From Eutypa lata (lineage: Eukaryota > Ascomycota > Sordariomycetes > Xylariales > Diatrypaceae), in NCBI GenBank assembly GCA_022661535.1, contig JAKULF010000014.1, positions 124,001 through 188,000 of the forward strand: 64,000 bases of DNA. The letters run 5' to 3'. The translations under genes were made by a program, and so were the position numbers. How positions within the stretch are numbered: the stretch's first letter is position 1; each line of letters starts with the position of its first letter. The notes under the pieces were generated by a model that was not told the DNA's origin, did not search any database, and saw only the letters and a list, made by a program, of their open reading frames with translations. Shown piece after piece: positions 37,701 to 48,387 of this stretch.

Positions 37701-38546
37701 TGTCGCCGTTCTGAATCTCATAGGCCTCTTCGCCTTCAAGCTCCCAGTCTGCATCGTTGATCAACACGAGAATCCCCGGCCGACTAGAGCACCACCAACA
37801 TTAGCACAGCACAGAACAGCAAACCAAACCTGCGATCGAAATCCCTGATTAGGGATAGTCGGTTGTCAAGACCTAGTGTACGTTGCAAACCCCCGGAGTG
37901 ACCTACAGATGATTGTCCAGCACGAAAAGGTCCTTGCGGCTGTCTTTCATAGTGTGTTGACAGAGGTAGTCAATGAGATAATCGACGTTCACCGGCTCCC
38001 CATCTTTCTTCTTGGCCGGAATAGACAGCGAATGCCGTCGTGTATCTGAGAAGAGCATCTCAAGCCCACCCCTGTACCTCTTTTAGTTGTATGCAAATAT
38101 ATGCATGCCGGCCAAGGCGTTGTGAGTCACTCACGAGAACTCGACCTCCACAGAGATCTTCGACTCTTCTGCATTGCGTGCCTGAGGGCTTACTTCAGTC
38201 GTCGTTGTCGTTGAAGACATTGTGAATTGATTTTGTATGTTGGAGAACTAAGGGGATACTTCACAGAAGGTAAAAAGCGACCTGACTGGAACAGACAGAC
38301 AGTATGGATTAGCTCATGATAAGTTTCATATATGCAATTATACCTATATGCTGTTATCCAACAGTGCGTCGTGTAATAAAGTACTTATGCACTCAAATGA
38401 ATATGACGTAATCGTGGCATATCACGATAGTAAATTAGTCTCAACTAAGCTCGTTAGAGACCTCGAACTTTATCTAGTAAAAAGAGTTGGAAGCTCCCTA
38501 AAACCCTCAAAGCAGCCATGTGACTGAGTTTTGACAAACCACCTCT
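34773..38546. other. Spacer downstream of the Azf1-like gene and upstream of Flx1
   Basis: The first kilobase is probably 3' UTR and downstream DNA and includes a 22-nt T run. From 35.2 to 38.5 kb the open frames are short and unlike any family I know. The final few hundred bases are the Flx1 promoter. Confidence 0.5.
35019..35040. repeat. Poly-T tract, 22 nt
   Basis: Uninterrupted T run about 250 bp downstream of the zinc-finger stop codon. Confidence 0.9.
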
Positions 38547-39644
38547 ATGACACAGAACCATGAGGGCATCTCTCCCGCCCTCGTTGAGACAATCGCGGGC
38601 CTGTCCGCCGGTTCCGTAGCGACGCTTCTTGTTCACCCTCTTGATATCGTCAAGACGCGAATGCAGAGTACGTGAGATTTGACGCGCTTCCAAAGCACAG
38701 GGGAATAAACAATAAATGCAACTCCCAAGCTAAAAGTGGACCACTATCTAACTTCTTTTTTTTTTTGTTGTGCATCAGTTCACCGAAGCCATGGAGCCAG
38801 TCGCCCAACGAGCCTCACCACCGTGTCGGTTCTCCGCGAGCTGGTGCGCACACCTCAGCCCCTCGCGGCGCTGTACCGGGGTCTGACCCCGAACCTGCTC
38901 GGGAGCGCGAGCAGCTGGGCTTCGTTCTTCTTCTTCAAGGCGCGCGTCGAGCGCGCCATCGTAAAATTGAAGAACCCCAAGGGCGACGACGGCAGTAATG
39001 CCTCCCTCACGCCCCAGGACTACTTCGTGTCTTCGGCCGTGGGGGGCTTGTTCACCCAGTGTCTGACGAACCCCATCTGGGTGATGAAAACTCGCATGCT
39101 GTCGTCTGATCGAGGGGCCGTGGGCGCCTATCCGAGCATGTGGGCGGGGGTAAAGCAGATCCTGAGGACGGAAGGCTGGAGAGGGTTCTACCGTGGGCTG
39201 GGCATCAGCCTTTTTGGCGTCACCCACGGGGCTGTGCAGTTCGCTGTTTATGACCCCCTGAAGAAGGTGTATTTCAAGCGGCTAGACCGTCTAGATGGAG
39301 GCGATCAGACGGGTAGGCAGGGGCAGCAGCGGAGACTAGGCAACGAAGCAACACTTGTGATATCTAGTATTTCGAAACTAGTTGCCGGTGCAGTCACATA
39401 TCCGTATCAAGTCATCCGGAGCCGACTGCAGAATTACGACGCTGACGAACGATTTGGGCGCGGCATCAAAGGAGTAGTAAGAAGGACGTGGAATGAAGAG
39501 GGTTGGAGAGGTTTCTATCGTGGAATCATTCCCGGGGTAGTGAGAGTATTACCTGCGACTTGGGTCACATTCTTAGTCTACGAAAATGTCAAATATCACC
39601 TGCCCCGGGGTTTCAATCCAGAAAGGGCTACTAATACAAAGTAA
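38547..39644 (+). CDS. Mitochondrial carrier, FAD/folate transporter (Flx1/SLC25A32 type)
   Basis: The product is an inner mitochondrial membrane carrier of about 328 residues, expected to move FAD or folate between cytosol and matrix. Exon 1 (38547-38667) and exon 2 (38779-39644) flank a 111-bp GT-AG intron with a long T tract. The chosen ATG gives MTQNHEGISPALVETIAGLS, so that the first carrier repeat is complete. Starting inside exon 2 would lose it. Three repeats are visible with carrier signatures HPLDIVKTRM (Pro31), NPIWVMKTRM and YPYQVIRSRL. The Trp in the second signature is characteristic of the SLC25A32 branch. RGLTPNLLGSASSW, GFYRGLGISLFGVTHGAVQF and GFYRGIIPGVVRVLPATW are the even-helix motifs. 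A low-complexity linker (GGDQTGRQGQQRR) separates repeats two and three. It is convergent with the orphan gene at 39856, with 211 bp between stop codons. Confidence 0.9.
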
Positions 39645-39855
39645 AGCCGAGACTTTCACATTACGGAGTGAACATAGGCCAAGTTGTACATTCAGAAAAT
39701 GCTCCTATCCCCAAACATTCTCTAAATAAAATGTAAATAATTATCTCTACATTGGGACCTTTGAGGCCCCGTGATGTGCCCCAAACCAGGTCTGATGCTG
39801 CTTCCATGTTACACATCAGACATAACCTGTGCCCATACCACCCCAGTTAACTCAA

Positions 39856-41177
39856 TCACCAACGATCAAACACAGGCTCTGTCCGCGACCGCTTCAAGGT
39901 AAGCGGCCCGTCAACAGAGCCCTCGAAATATGTATACTTCCCCTTCCTGTCGACACCAACCGGCCTGACGGGACCATACATGCCGGGTGGGACGTTCTCC
40001 AGCTCGGCCGGCTTACGGTCCCAATTCTTAAGTCCCCTATGACAGCCCTCTATAGTTTTCACCGTTAGCACACAGTTTCTCTTTCTTCTCAAAAGACCTA
40101 GATATATATCTATCCATCTATGTCTTCCCAACTAATATGACTTTTGTACGTTGTAGAATAATAACAGATATGTACTTACGCCTAGCATATAATCCCGGAA
40201 CCCCCTCGGCTAAGATCATGTCGCTCATGTAGTGCGCGCCGCCCGCACACCGGTACTGCAACCACATATAGGGTTAGCAAACTGGTTTCTAGAAAGGGAG
40301 AACATAATCGTTCTTAGAATAGGAAAAATATTTCCTGTCTGGCTTTGCCTGCCAACACACGTAACGTAACTAAGGCACTACTTACCCCCGGATAGTGATC
40401 ATCCCGCTCCCAAGCGAAGTTGAACGGGCACGGCGCGAACTCGTCCGCCTTGTGCGTAGCCCACGCGTCCTGGTCCGCCCGCTCCGCCGGCGTTAGCGTA
40501 TTGTAGGTCGTCTGCATCTGTGCGCGCCGCAGGTCCTCCGGGTTCCGGTATACGGACTTGAGGGTCGGCCCGCCCGCGCCCGCGCCCGCTGGTATAGTCG
40601 ACGAGGGTGGAATGGCTGTTGCAAAAGTAGCAGCAGTGGCTACTTCTCTTGGGATTACTGATGGAGATAAGAAGTAGGAGGAAGAGGAGGAGGAGGAGAC
40701 GGCGGGTCCTGGGGCGGCTGATGCTCTGTGAGATGATGGAGTCGTCTCTGTGATGGCTGGAAGTGATGGAGGGGGGCCTCGGAAAGAAGCGTAGGTGCTG
40801 ACTCGCGGCACCGCGCTCGACGCTACGGAATGCCCCTGACCTGGAATCCTGGAGCTTGGGGTTATCGTTGGAGGACGGACTGAGGCTGGGACACGGCTTG
40901 GCAGCGGTGTCTTGGAAGGGAGACGAGCCGCTGCCGCTGACGGCGTAAGAGAGGGAAGCGGTACGACGGATGCTGGAATCGGGACTTGCGAAGGGGAGAC
41001 AACCTCTATTCTAGGTACTATAGAGGGCATCCGGCTTGGAACCTGAGAACCGGTAGATGCCGAAGGATGCGCAGACATCGGGGCCTGGGTAGGTGGCAGT
41101 GGAACTTTGGAAGGGTGAGCGGCCGTTGATGGCACGCCTGGTGCGCGGGATGGTGCTTTGGAAGGTGCCTTAGACAT
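39856..41177 (-). CDS. Unrecognised Ser/Pro-rich protein with conserved-looking C-terminal region
   Basis: I do not recognise the family. Three exons (41177-40386, 40255-40180, 40049-39856), with GT-AG introns of 130 bp each, give about 353 residues. The first 200 residues are low-complexity and built on loose repeats of the type (S/A)-K/R/Q-x-P-S (for example SKAPSKAPSRAPGVPS, SQVPSRMPS, SKTPLPSRVP). A run of Ser follows (near residue 170). From about residue 200 the composition changes to an ordered domain: VYRNPEDLRRAQMQTTYNTL, TPAERADQDAWATHKADEFA, CPFNFAWERD, then YRCAGGAHYMSDMILAEG. The domain includes a few Cys and His residues and ends KRSRTEPVFDRW. There is no signal peptide or membrane segment. 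It looks like a disordered N-terminus with a small globular tail. It is convergent with Flx1 and 591 bp downstream of the aldolase-like gene on the same strand. Confidence 0.75.
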
Positions 41178-41768
41178 TGTTCGCTTTGATGCTAGATATT
41201 CTTGCCCTATTCTCCTAGGTTGGTTTAAAGAAAGCCAAGAAGAGAATATGGGTCCGAACAGGGCTGTGGATATTTATACTTCATGTTCGCCTCTCTTATA
41301 TTTACCATTGCTCCATGTGGCTCCGTGTGACGATAGCGGTATGATGGCGACACATATAAACCCCCATGACAAGGTGGATGTAGGGTAAGATTATATTGGA
41401 GAGCTGAGTACTTAACTTACATGCCAAAATGCTTTACTCATAGAATATAGAAGTAACTGCCTTGTCATGATAACTACCTCTTAGACATCCAACCTACTAT
41501 GCAGACTTTGACCCGCCAGGCTGTGATACTCTCCAATGGTCACAACAAGCGGTTTACATGCAGACATGGAAATTACGCGCCTAGAAGACGAGATCTCGGT
41601 CTAAAAAGGGGACTGGACTCCGCGCGATTTACACCTACTAACCAAGCGTCTGCAAACCACCATCATCGTAGCTCGAAATTAATATGATTCCATCAATGAA
41701 TGACTCCACAGCCAAACCAAACCAAAGCAGTACATGGCAACGAACGAACAAACCAGCACCCAACGATT
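41178..41768. other. Promoter region of the Ser/Pro-rich gene and 3' flank of the aldolase-like gene
   Basis: Short spacer between two genes on the minus strand. No further gene or clear motif is visible. Confidence 0.5.
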
Positions 41769-43216
41769 TTACTTCAAGAACGCGCCCCCCGTCTTCGCGA
41801 CCTGCTCATCGTAGTACGGCTGGAAGGCCAGCCAGCCCTTCTCGGGGCCGCCGACCTCGCGGACGGCGTACTCGGCCTCCTCGTCGCCGATGTGCTTCTT
41901 CTCGTAGCCGGAGCCGGCGGCGGCGGCGTCGGCGAGGAGCTGGGCCTGGCAGGTGCGCTCGAGCGAGAGGAACCAGAAGGCGGCCTCGTCGACGGAGCGC
42001 CCCACCGTCAGCAGCCCGTGGTTCTGGAGGATGGCCGCCTTGTTGGCCGGGCCGAGCGCCCGCGCGATCCGCTCCCCTTCCTCGCGGTCCACCACCACGC
42101 CGCCGAAGTTGTCGTACACCGCGTGCGACTTGTAGAAGCGGAGCGAGTCCTGCGTGATCATCTCTGCAATGGCGGCGCGGCGTGTGTGGCGCATATCAAC
42201 ATGTTTGTTCCTTTAAAAAAATAGGAATATAGAAAGTTTTCTCTCGTTCTCTCACACTCTTTCTCTCTAGGTATATATAGTGATAATAAGACATAACATG
42301 AAACAAGAAACCAGGTAACATTTCCAGAATATTGTCGCAAAGAATTCAAAGGGCAAGATAGGAGGGTTCAACATACCAAGGGGACGGCCGAAGGCAGCGA
42401 AGGCCTTGCCGTGTACTGATACAATATACGGAGTTAGCCATGTCATTCCACCTTTCTAGAGAACCTAACCAACCAGCGATGACTCGGGAGCTCTAGGTAA
42501 GTCTTGTCTCTTATACATAGGAGCAAGAAACCACACTCTTGACAAGAAAAAGGTGCTGCTCCCGACATACGCTAGATGGGGGGCCAAAAAAAAAAACCAC
42601 TCCGAGAGTATGCTTACCGCTATGCGCGTGGCACGCCGCGTTGGCGTCGGGCCGCGCCCGGTGTATCGCGGAGTGGATTGTGAAGGCGGGTCCGTTGATG
42701 GGCTCGTTGCCCTCGACTACTAGCCCGTCCTCGTCCACGAGGATGAGATCCGACACCTTGATTAAGGAGAAGTGCATCGACAGGGGGTTGAGCCCTAGAG
42801 AATAGTAAGAACGTGAAGATTTTGAGGAAAGAAGAAAAAAAGGAGGGTGGGGCGTCAGAGAGAGAGGGAGAGAGAGAGAGACGATGGTGGTAGATGTGTA
42901 TTAGTTACATACAGAAATGGTTCGTCAGGATCGGATCCCGCACGGAGATATGTCCAGCGACTCCCTCGTCGAAGCCCCGGTCAGCGAAGACCCGGAAGGC
43001 CGCCGCCAGGTGCTGCTTCCGGTACAGGCGCTCCTCCTCGAGGGTGTCGAATTTCGGGTACGTCCTGATCTTGAGGATCCTCCCGTCCTTGGTCTTGCCC
43101 TGCGACTGGACTTGGGGCGGGTTCTCGTACTTCTTCTGCTGCTGTGTGCGGTTGCCGGCTTTTGTCGAGATGGCGATCTCTACTGGAGGAGGAGGTTGCG
43201 TAGCCGAAGGCGCCAT
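41769..43216 (-). CDS. Class II aldolase/adducin N-terminal domain protein
   Basis: This is a cytosolic protein of about 304 residues with the metal-dependent class II aldolase (fuculose-phosphate aldolase-like) fold. Four exons (43216-42913, 42794-42618, 42415-42377, 42163-41769) are joined by GT-AG introns of 118, 202 and 213 bp. One exon is only 39 nt and codes VHGKAFAAFGRPL. Visible parts are AFRVFADRGFDEGVAGHISVRD, HFWLNPLSMHFSLIKVSDLI, the zinc-ligand pair CHAHS and the third ligand region LQNHGLLTVG. The zinc ligands are therefore present. The substrate is unknown; fungal members of this group are mostly uncharacterised. The first 35 residues are a Pro/Gln-rich extension. An exact palindrome-like motif lies about 360 bp upstream (43573-43591). 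Long open frames on the plus strand over the last exon are shadows of its G+C-rich codons. Confidence 0.9.
42857..42882. repeat. (GA)n-type microsatellite in an intron
   Basis: AGAGAG tract interrupted once by GGG, inside intron 1 of the aldolase-like gene. On the transcribed strand it reads CT and may serve as a polypyrimidine tract. Confidence 0.8.
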
Positions 43217-44396
43217 GGTCAGTTGGAACCGAAGTTGATATACAATAGATACCGTAGATAATAGGTGAAGCAAGCCTAATTGCCTTCTTCAAATAGTCCC
43301 TAGAAGTGACTATCCGGGCAGGAGCTGAAGAGAAGTTATAGATAGAGTTTGCGACAGGGGCGAAGAATAGATAGACAGATAGATATACTCGCTATATAAT
43401 CACCCGTCGTCTCTCCGCCCGATGGAGCAACCCCAGGTTTGCCTCGACTGGAGACCACCCCCGCATGGAGAAAAGCTGCGGTTGCATCCACAATCCCCAA
43501 TCCCGAGATCCAATGGCTGCCATTCATATTCAAATGGCACTTCATACTTGGTGGATCGGGGCGATGATGAAATTCCGGGAATGCCCCGGAAGTGCTTGCA
43601 TGTGGTGGGTGTTATAGACGGGTGTATCCACTAAAATACCCCTTGAATCCATCTCATCATACCGATCTACTGTTGTGTATACGGTATACGTATTATAAGT
43701 AACTATAGTAAATCCTAGTACAAAGATGCATCATTCGGGAAGCGCGTTATAGTTAGGCCGCTACCTTGTGATCGATTAAACCTACATATGTGGCAATGTC
43801 TCTCTAGGCTTAATATCCACCCGTCTGGGTGTTGTTACCTTGACAATAAACATACCAATCAATGGCTTGTCTAGAAAGTTAGCACATCTACGAACGAAAC
43901 ACATTAGAGGTACCAACCAACTAGCTGGGTAGAAAAACCCCCTGAAGGGCCTTGATTGATTTGATTAATAATATGAAATGGATACAAACTCCCGAGCTGT
44001 GTCAAAATCTAGCCGCCAATATCCCATGGATCAACTAGCCATACTGTACAAGTCATACACAACTGTCGTTTCTCTTTCCCTTGTCCAAGAAGGAAGCGAA
44101 ATATCGGCGAGCAGCGTCGGGATTCCTCGACCCTGATGCCCAGCGTAGGTAGCAAGTTCCTACGTTCTAAAGCCGAAACGTACCGCCATGCTTGAGAACT
44201 GAGCCTCCTTGGGCACATCTTGTAGGTTGGGTGAGTCGCTCACTCAACCTCTCTACACGGATAGAAACCACCGACCTTCCATTCAACGCAGCAGCAGCAG
44301 CAGTTGGCACGCCTCATTCCCTTCCCCATCCCCATCTCCTTTGCCGTCGCCGTCCCTTCCCTTCCTTTCCCCGCTTTGCACACCTCACTCCTCTCC
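43217..44396. other. Promoter of the aldolase-like gene and 3' flank of the Vps68 gene
   Basis: No further gene was recognised. The part from 43.2 to 43.7 kb is likely promoter, with GATA-like and TATAT stretches near 43375-43400. The part just before 44397 is Ser/Pro/Leu-like low-complexity CT-rich DNA with no conserved frame. Confidence 0.5.
43573..43591. promoter_or_regulatory. Near-palindromic CCGGG-N-CCCGG-type motif, candidate regulator site
   Basis: TTCCGGGAATGCCCCGGAA lies about 360 bp upstream of the aldolase-like start. Seven of eight arm bases pair. Inverted CGG triplets are the usual targets of fungal Zn2Cys6 dimers, but no specific regulator is implied. Confidence 0.35.
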
Positions 44397-45117
44397 TCAA
44401 AGCGAGAGGTTATAGCTATACTCATCCTCCATATTCTGGCTGACCCACAGGACGACGGAGCTCAGGCCGACGAGGGCGTTGGCGACGACGTTCTCGACGC
44501 CCATCTGCATCATGGGCCAGCCGACGTTCGGGACGGCGAAGCGCAGGACGAAGACGACGACGCCGCCGGCCATGCCGCCGGCGAGGGCCGCGAAGCCCAG
44601 GAAGAGGACGACGCGGGCCTTCCAGGCGACGCCGGACCCGCTGTAGCTGAACGAGTCGGCCGACAGGCGCGCCTTCTCGACCGAGTTGATGATCAGCATG
44701 CCGAGCGAGCTGAAGATCAGCGGCAGCCAGTCCACGAACCCCACGTGCACGTCCGACCCATTCATCGCCGACTTGGACCACACGGCCGCGTCGAGCATCA
44801 CGTAGAAGGCGAGCGAGAACTGTGTGTGTGCGTTAGGTGTCAAGCGTTAGTTTTCTCGTTCTTCTTTTTGTTGTATGTATCAACGTAGTATGAGACATAG
44901 ATAGGACGGGTGTAGGGGATCTAGAGATAGACAATAGGTAGATAGATATATACATCATAGACATATATATGTACGGGGATATAAAATAGAAAGCAAGTAA
45001 GCAAGCAAGCAAGCAGAAACGTACCAGAGCCCCAGCACCATAGACGCCAGCACTGCGCGCCCACGCGCTATTGAGCCACTCGGGCCTGGTGAACTTCCAG
45101 AGGCGATCTTCCTCCAT
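44397..45117 (-). CDS. Vps68/TMEM50 family (UPF0220) membrane protein
   Basis: This is a small tetraspan membrane protein of about 171 residues. The yeast relative Vps68 works at endosomes and vacuole and affects protein sorting. Two exons (45117-45025, 44819-44397) are joined across a 205-bp GT-AG intron that contains an AAGC microsatellite next to the donor. The protein starts MEEDRLWKFTRPEWLNSAWA. Four hydrophobic segments are visible: SAGVYGAGALFSLAFYVMLD, DWLPLIFSSLGMLIINSV, ARVVLFLGFAALAGGMAGGVVVFVL and VENVVANALVGLSSVVLWVSQ. The fixed motif SVEKARLS after the second segment is typical of the family, and so is SYSGSGVAWKARVVLF. The length is close to the yeast protein. The C-terminus ends EDEYSYNLSL. 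Confidence 0.9.
44991..45015. repeat. (AAGC)n microsatellite in an intron
   Basis: Five near-perfect AAGC units beginning about 10 bp into the Vps68 intron, just downstream of the GT donor. Confidence 0.85.
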
Positions 45118-46671
45118 TGTGATGGCAACAACAAAAACAACGACGAAAGCTACTAGTAGGCGTAACCGACTCTTATAATCTTCTCTCTTTCTCTTCCCTC
45201 GTTCACTCGAGAGATCGGTCGGGTTGCTCGGTTGGCTCGGTGCGCCAGATGCGAGACGGATATGACAATGAGCTTAGCTAGCCAGCTAGCTACTGAACTT
45301 CACGGGGTTGAGATCCTCGAACGGGGCGGCAGCGACGGCGGCCTTTTCGGGGGCTTGGATGGATGGATGGATGGATGAACGGATGGGTTGGACAGGTTGG
45401 TCGGTGATGCCGGAGGATGTGGCTGCTTGTCCTCTAGTTATTCTATCGCGTTAAACTTTACTAAACTTGTTAATATTTGAATTTTGCAACATAATAACGT
45501 AAGTAATCGCTTACTTACGAAGACCGTGTCGTAGGTTAAAGAAGGGTTATTACATAGGTTCGTAAAGTCCGGTAGGTAGGTTGGTTACCTAGTTAGCTGA
45601 TGGGTTGATGCAGATAAGAGAGACATGTACGTGAGGCTGATGACGAAAGCCTTGGCAAATAGCTATGGTAGTAAATGGCACGTGACTAACCTCCAATGGA
45701 CGGACATTCACTCCTTTTCCTCTTTTCCATAGGTCATGACCTCAGTACCTACCTACATTACTCGGACCTTACCCACTCACGGAGCCTAAATATGTATTAT
45801 AGAAACAATAATTATTCTGCTATTCTGCTACATTGACAGATTATTTTCATAATGATCATCACCAATGTCACCAGTCTGCAGACAGTTACTAAAAGTTAAG
45901 TTACGAAAAAGCCATCAAACGAGGTATTTACTATATTAATGGCTCTAGAGCCCCTAATACCTAAAACGCCTCCATTTGTTATATCCGAGACAATCCCTTG
46001 TGCGACTTATACCATTTTTGCATTTTCACAATGCATCAAACAAGAGAAAATATGTATCCACCAACGCCATCGTGAGACCGTGACTGTGCCCGAACGCCAG
46101 CTACGACAAGAGTCCAAACTTCAACGGATTTATTCAGCCCCTATGGACAGTTACACTTCGTATCAGGCTATCAGCCACCAACGTACGTACTCTCCACCCC
46201 GTCATCACCCTCTTTATGGTGGATGAATCATAGGTACACCTCGAAAGGTACCTGCTATGTCCACCAATACGGAGTCGTACCCCCGCGAGCCCAGAATCGT
46301 TGCTTTGTAAAGGACCTGAGGCTGGCCAGATGATAGGCCTGGTGAAGAAATAGGTGAACATGTATTATTACAAAAATACAACGAGACTACCCTTCCAACC
46401 TATGGTTTAGGTGCAAAAACCATAGACTTGAGGTATGACGCTTGTTGAGGTTTAGACAGTTGTCGACTGCACAGATGGATCGTATGCTATCGATAACAAG
46501 TTGATTAATCAGAATGTACTGCGATGCGTTTGCCGCAAGAATTAAGAATCGCTAAGTGTATGGTAGGCAACGATGTCTGGTACCGAATCTATCGGCTCTC
46601 GCACCCTGAACGCCACCCAATTATTTGTCTATAAAGTTTCGTTAAGGCATCGCTCATCGTCGCTATCCACT
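45118..46671. other. Vps68 promoter side and Smi1 3' flank
   Basis: Includes a GGAT microsatellite (45357-45377). Open frames such as 45939-46226 are short and show no family features, so I call no gene. Confidence 0.5.
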
Positions 46672-48387
46672 TTATATTTCAATCGTCTTCATGTCATCGG
46701 CAAGCTTGCCATTTGCTGTGGGGGCTTCCATCTTCAGCACTGATTCTTTGCCTTTAGATTCGCTCGTAGTAGACGACTTGGGATCCGACGACCCGTCTTC
46801 ACTCGGCTGAGGCGTCTCGACCTCAACCAGCTTAGCCGAATTGACGCCATTAGCAGCCCCAGCAGATTCTGCAAGAGAACCTTCTTCAGTAACCCGAGCA
46901 AGCGGGTTTGCCTTCCCAAATCCAGGTCGGGCTGGACTTGACAACGGGGAAGGGCTGCTGAGCCGTTGTAGGGATCGTCCACGAGCTTCTCCGCTGCCAT
47001 CTACAGGGCTTGTATATGGCGAGCCACCGGGAGAAGCACTTCCAGGGGCCACCATCGACCTACGTTTTGCCGTAGCCTTCGCACCTCGTCCATGCTTCTG
47101 GTCCATTCTCCACCGTAGAATATCGAAGTAGGGCGGTTCTACCCGGGTAGACTTAAACTCGCGTAGTTTGAGCTCGTTGGTGTCGTCGTCGATGAACCAT
47201 TTACCGCTGTTTAGATCATCTGCAAATATAGCGAGGAAAGCGCCCCAAGATCTCGCGACCACATACTTCGTATCGTAGTCGCGACCGAACAGGATGATTT
47301 GGCCCCAAGTTCCAGTGGGCCCTGGTGCTAGGTCTACGGCAAGGTTGTTGCCGCCCCAGTCGCGTACGAGAGGGATCCAAGCAGGATGTGCGTAGGCACG
47401 CTGAACGGCTCCTTGAGGGACAGAATCTTGACGTGAGATGAGATCCTGCTTCCAGGACTGCTTCTGAGAGCCAGGTGAGCCGGGTACAGACTTAGAGGAA
47501 GATGCCTGATTGCTACCGCCAAATGCTTTGGATGGAACAGCCGGTTTCACGATACTGGTTTCGAGTAGATATCCCTCGTTGACCTTCCTCCATTGCTCCC
47601 ATTCCTGAACCATCTCTTCACAATCCAAAAGCATGTTGCTGAAAATGATACCGGTTGGAATACCAGGGCGTTCTTGCCCATCGTGGACCATCAAGGAGTC
47701 CCTAACATCCTGCGGTAACGAACAATCTAGCTGGTGTTCCAACTCATTCAAATCATTGGCCGTACAGCCTTCGCACATGTTATCAAGAAGCTCTGGGTAA
47801 TTCTCATCAACCCATCGATCTATCCGCCTCCACGAATGGGTGACTGGGGGCGGTGGCGGAACACCATCGGCAAACGATTGCATCGGAATCTCGCCGGGGC
47901 TGCTGACCGTCTCGAATCCATCGTCTTTTGAGTTGCGGGCATTAAACGATCGTAGTCCAGGCGAATATGGACCGTTAGAACTAGGACTGAGAGGAGATGC
48001 TCCCGGCATTCCCGCCCCCAAATAAGATGTACTATCAAGACCGCCTTGTAACCGGCCCCTCTCATCACCATATGGAGATGTAATATCAGCTCGGGATTCC
48101 GCAGCCGTAGCGACAGACGTCAAGGTGCTTTGGCGGTTTAGAGGCATATGCTGGCCAGACCGATATGGGGAATCGTAAGAGGAATCTGCAAATGACAAAG
48201 GTTAGGGAAAGCTCAGTAATATTCATCAAAGGACCACGACTACTTACGTCGGTCGTTACTGGTCATTGTATGCCAGAACGAGCGGAAAGCCCCTCCAAGC
48301 CTATGTAACTAAATGTCAGCATATGCGATGCAAGCTAGAAGGGAAGGGGGGGGGGGGTTTGGAGCTGCAAGCTATAACGTACGACAT
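46672..48387 (-). CDS. Smi1/Knr4 family cell-wall assembly regulator
   Basis: The product is a cytoplasmic hub protein that coordinates glucan and chitin synthesis with the cell-integrity MAPK pathway; the Neurospora relative is gs-1. Three coding exons are placed: 48387-48383 (only ATGTC), 48300-48248 and 48185-46672, with GT-AG introns of 82 and 62 bp, giving about 523 residues. Joining them produces MSLGGAFRSFWHTMTSNDRH followed by SSYDSPYRSGQ. The FWHT-TSNDRH-SYDSPYR pattern is the conserved N-terminus of filamentous-fungal members. The SMI1/KNR4 domain runs from about residue 125 to 345: SWRRIDRWVDENYPELLDNM, ELEHQLDCSLPQDVRDSL, HPAWIPLVRDWGGNNLAVDL and RSWGAFLAIFADDL. The C-terminal 150 residues are Ser/Pro-rich and disordered. 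An in-frame ATG inside intron 2 (48198) is not the true start. Confidence 0.92.

Noticed and set aside
41684..42224. 157- and 174-codon plus-strand frames over the aldolase-like gene
   Set aside because: Antisense shadows of the G+C-rich last exon; the 157-codon one is Arg/Pro low-complexity.
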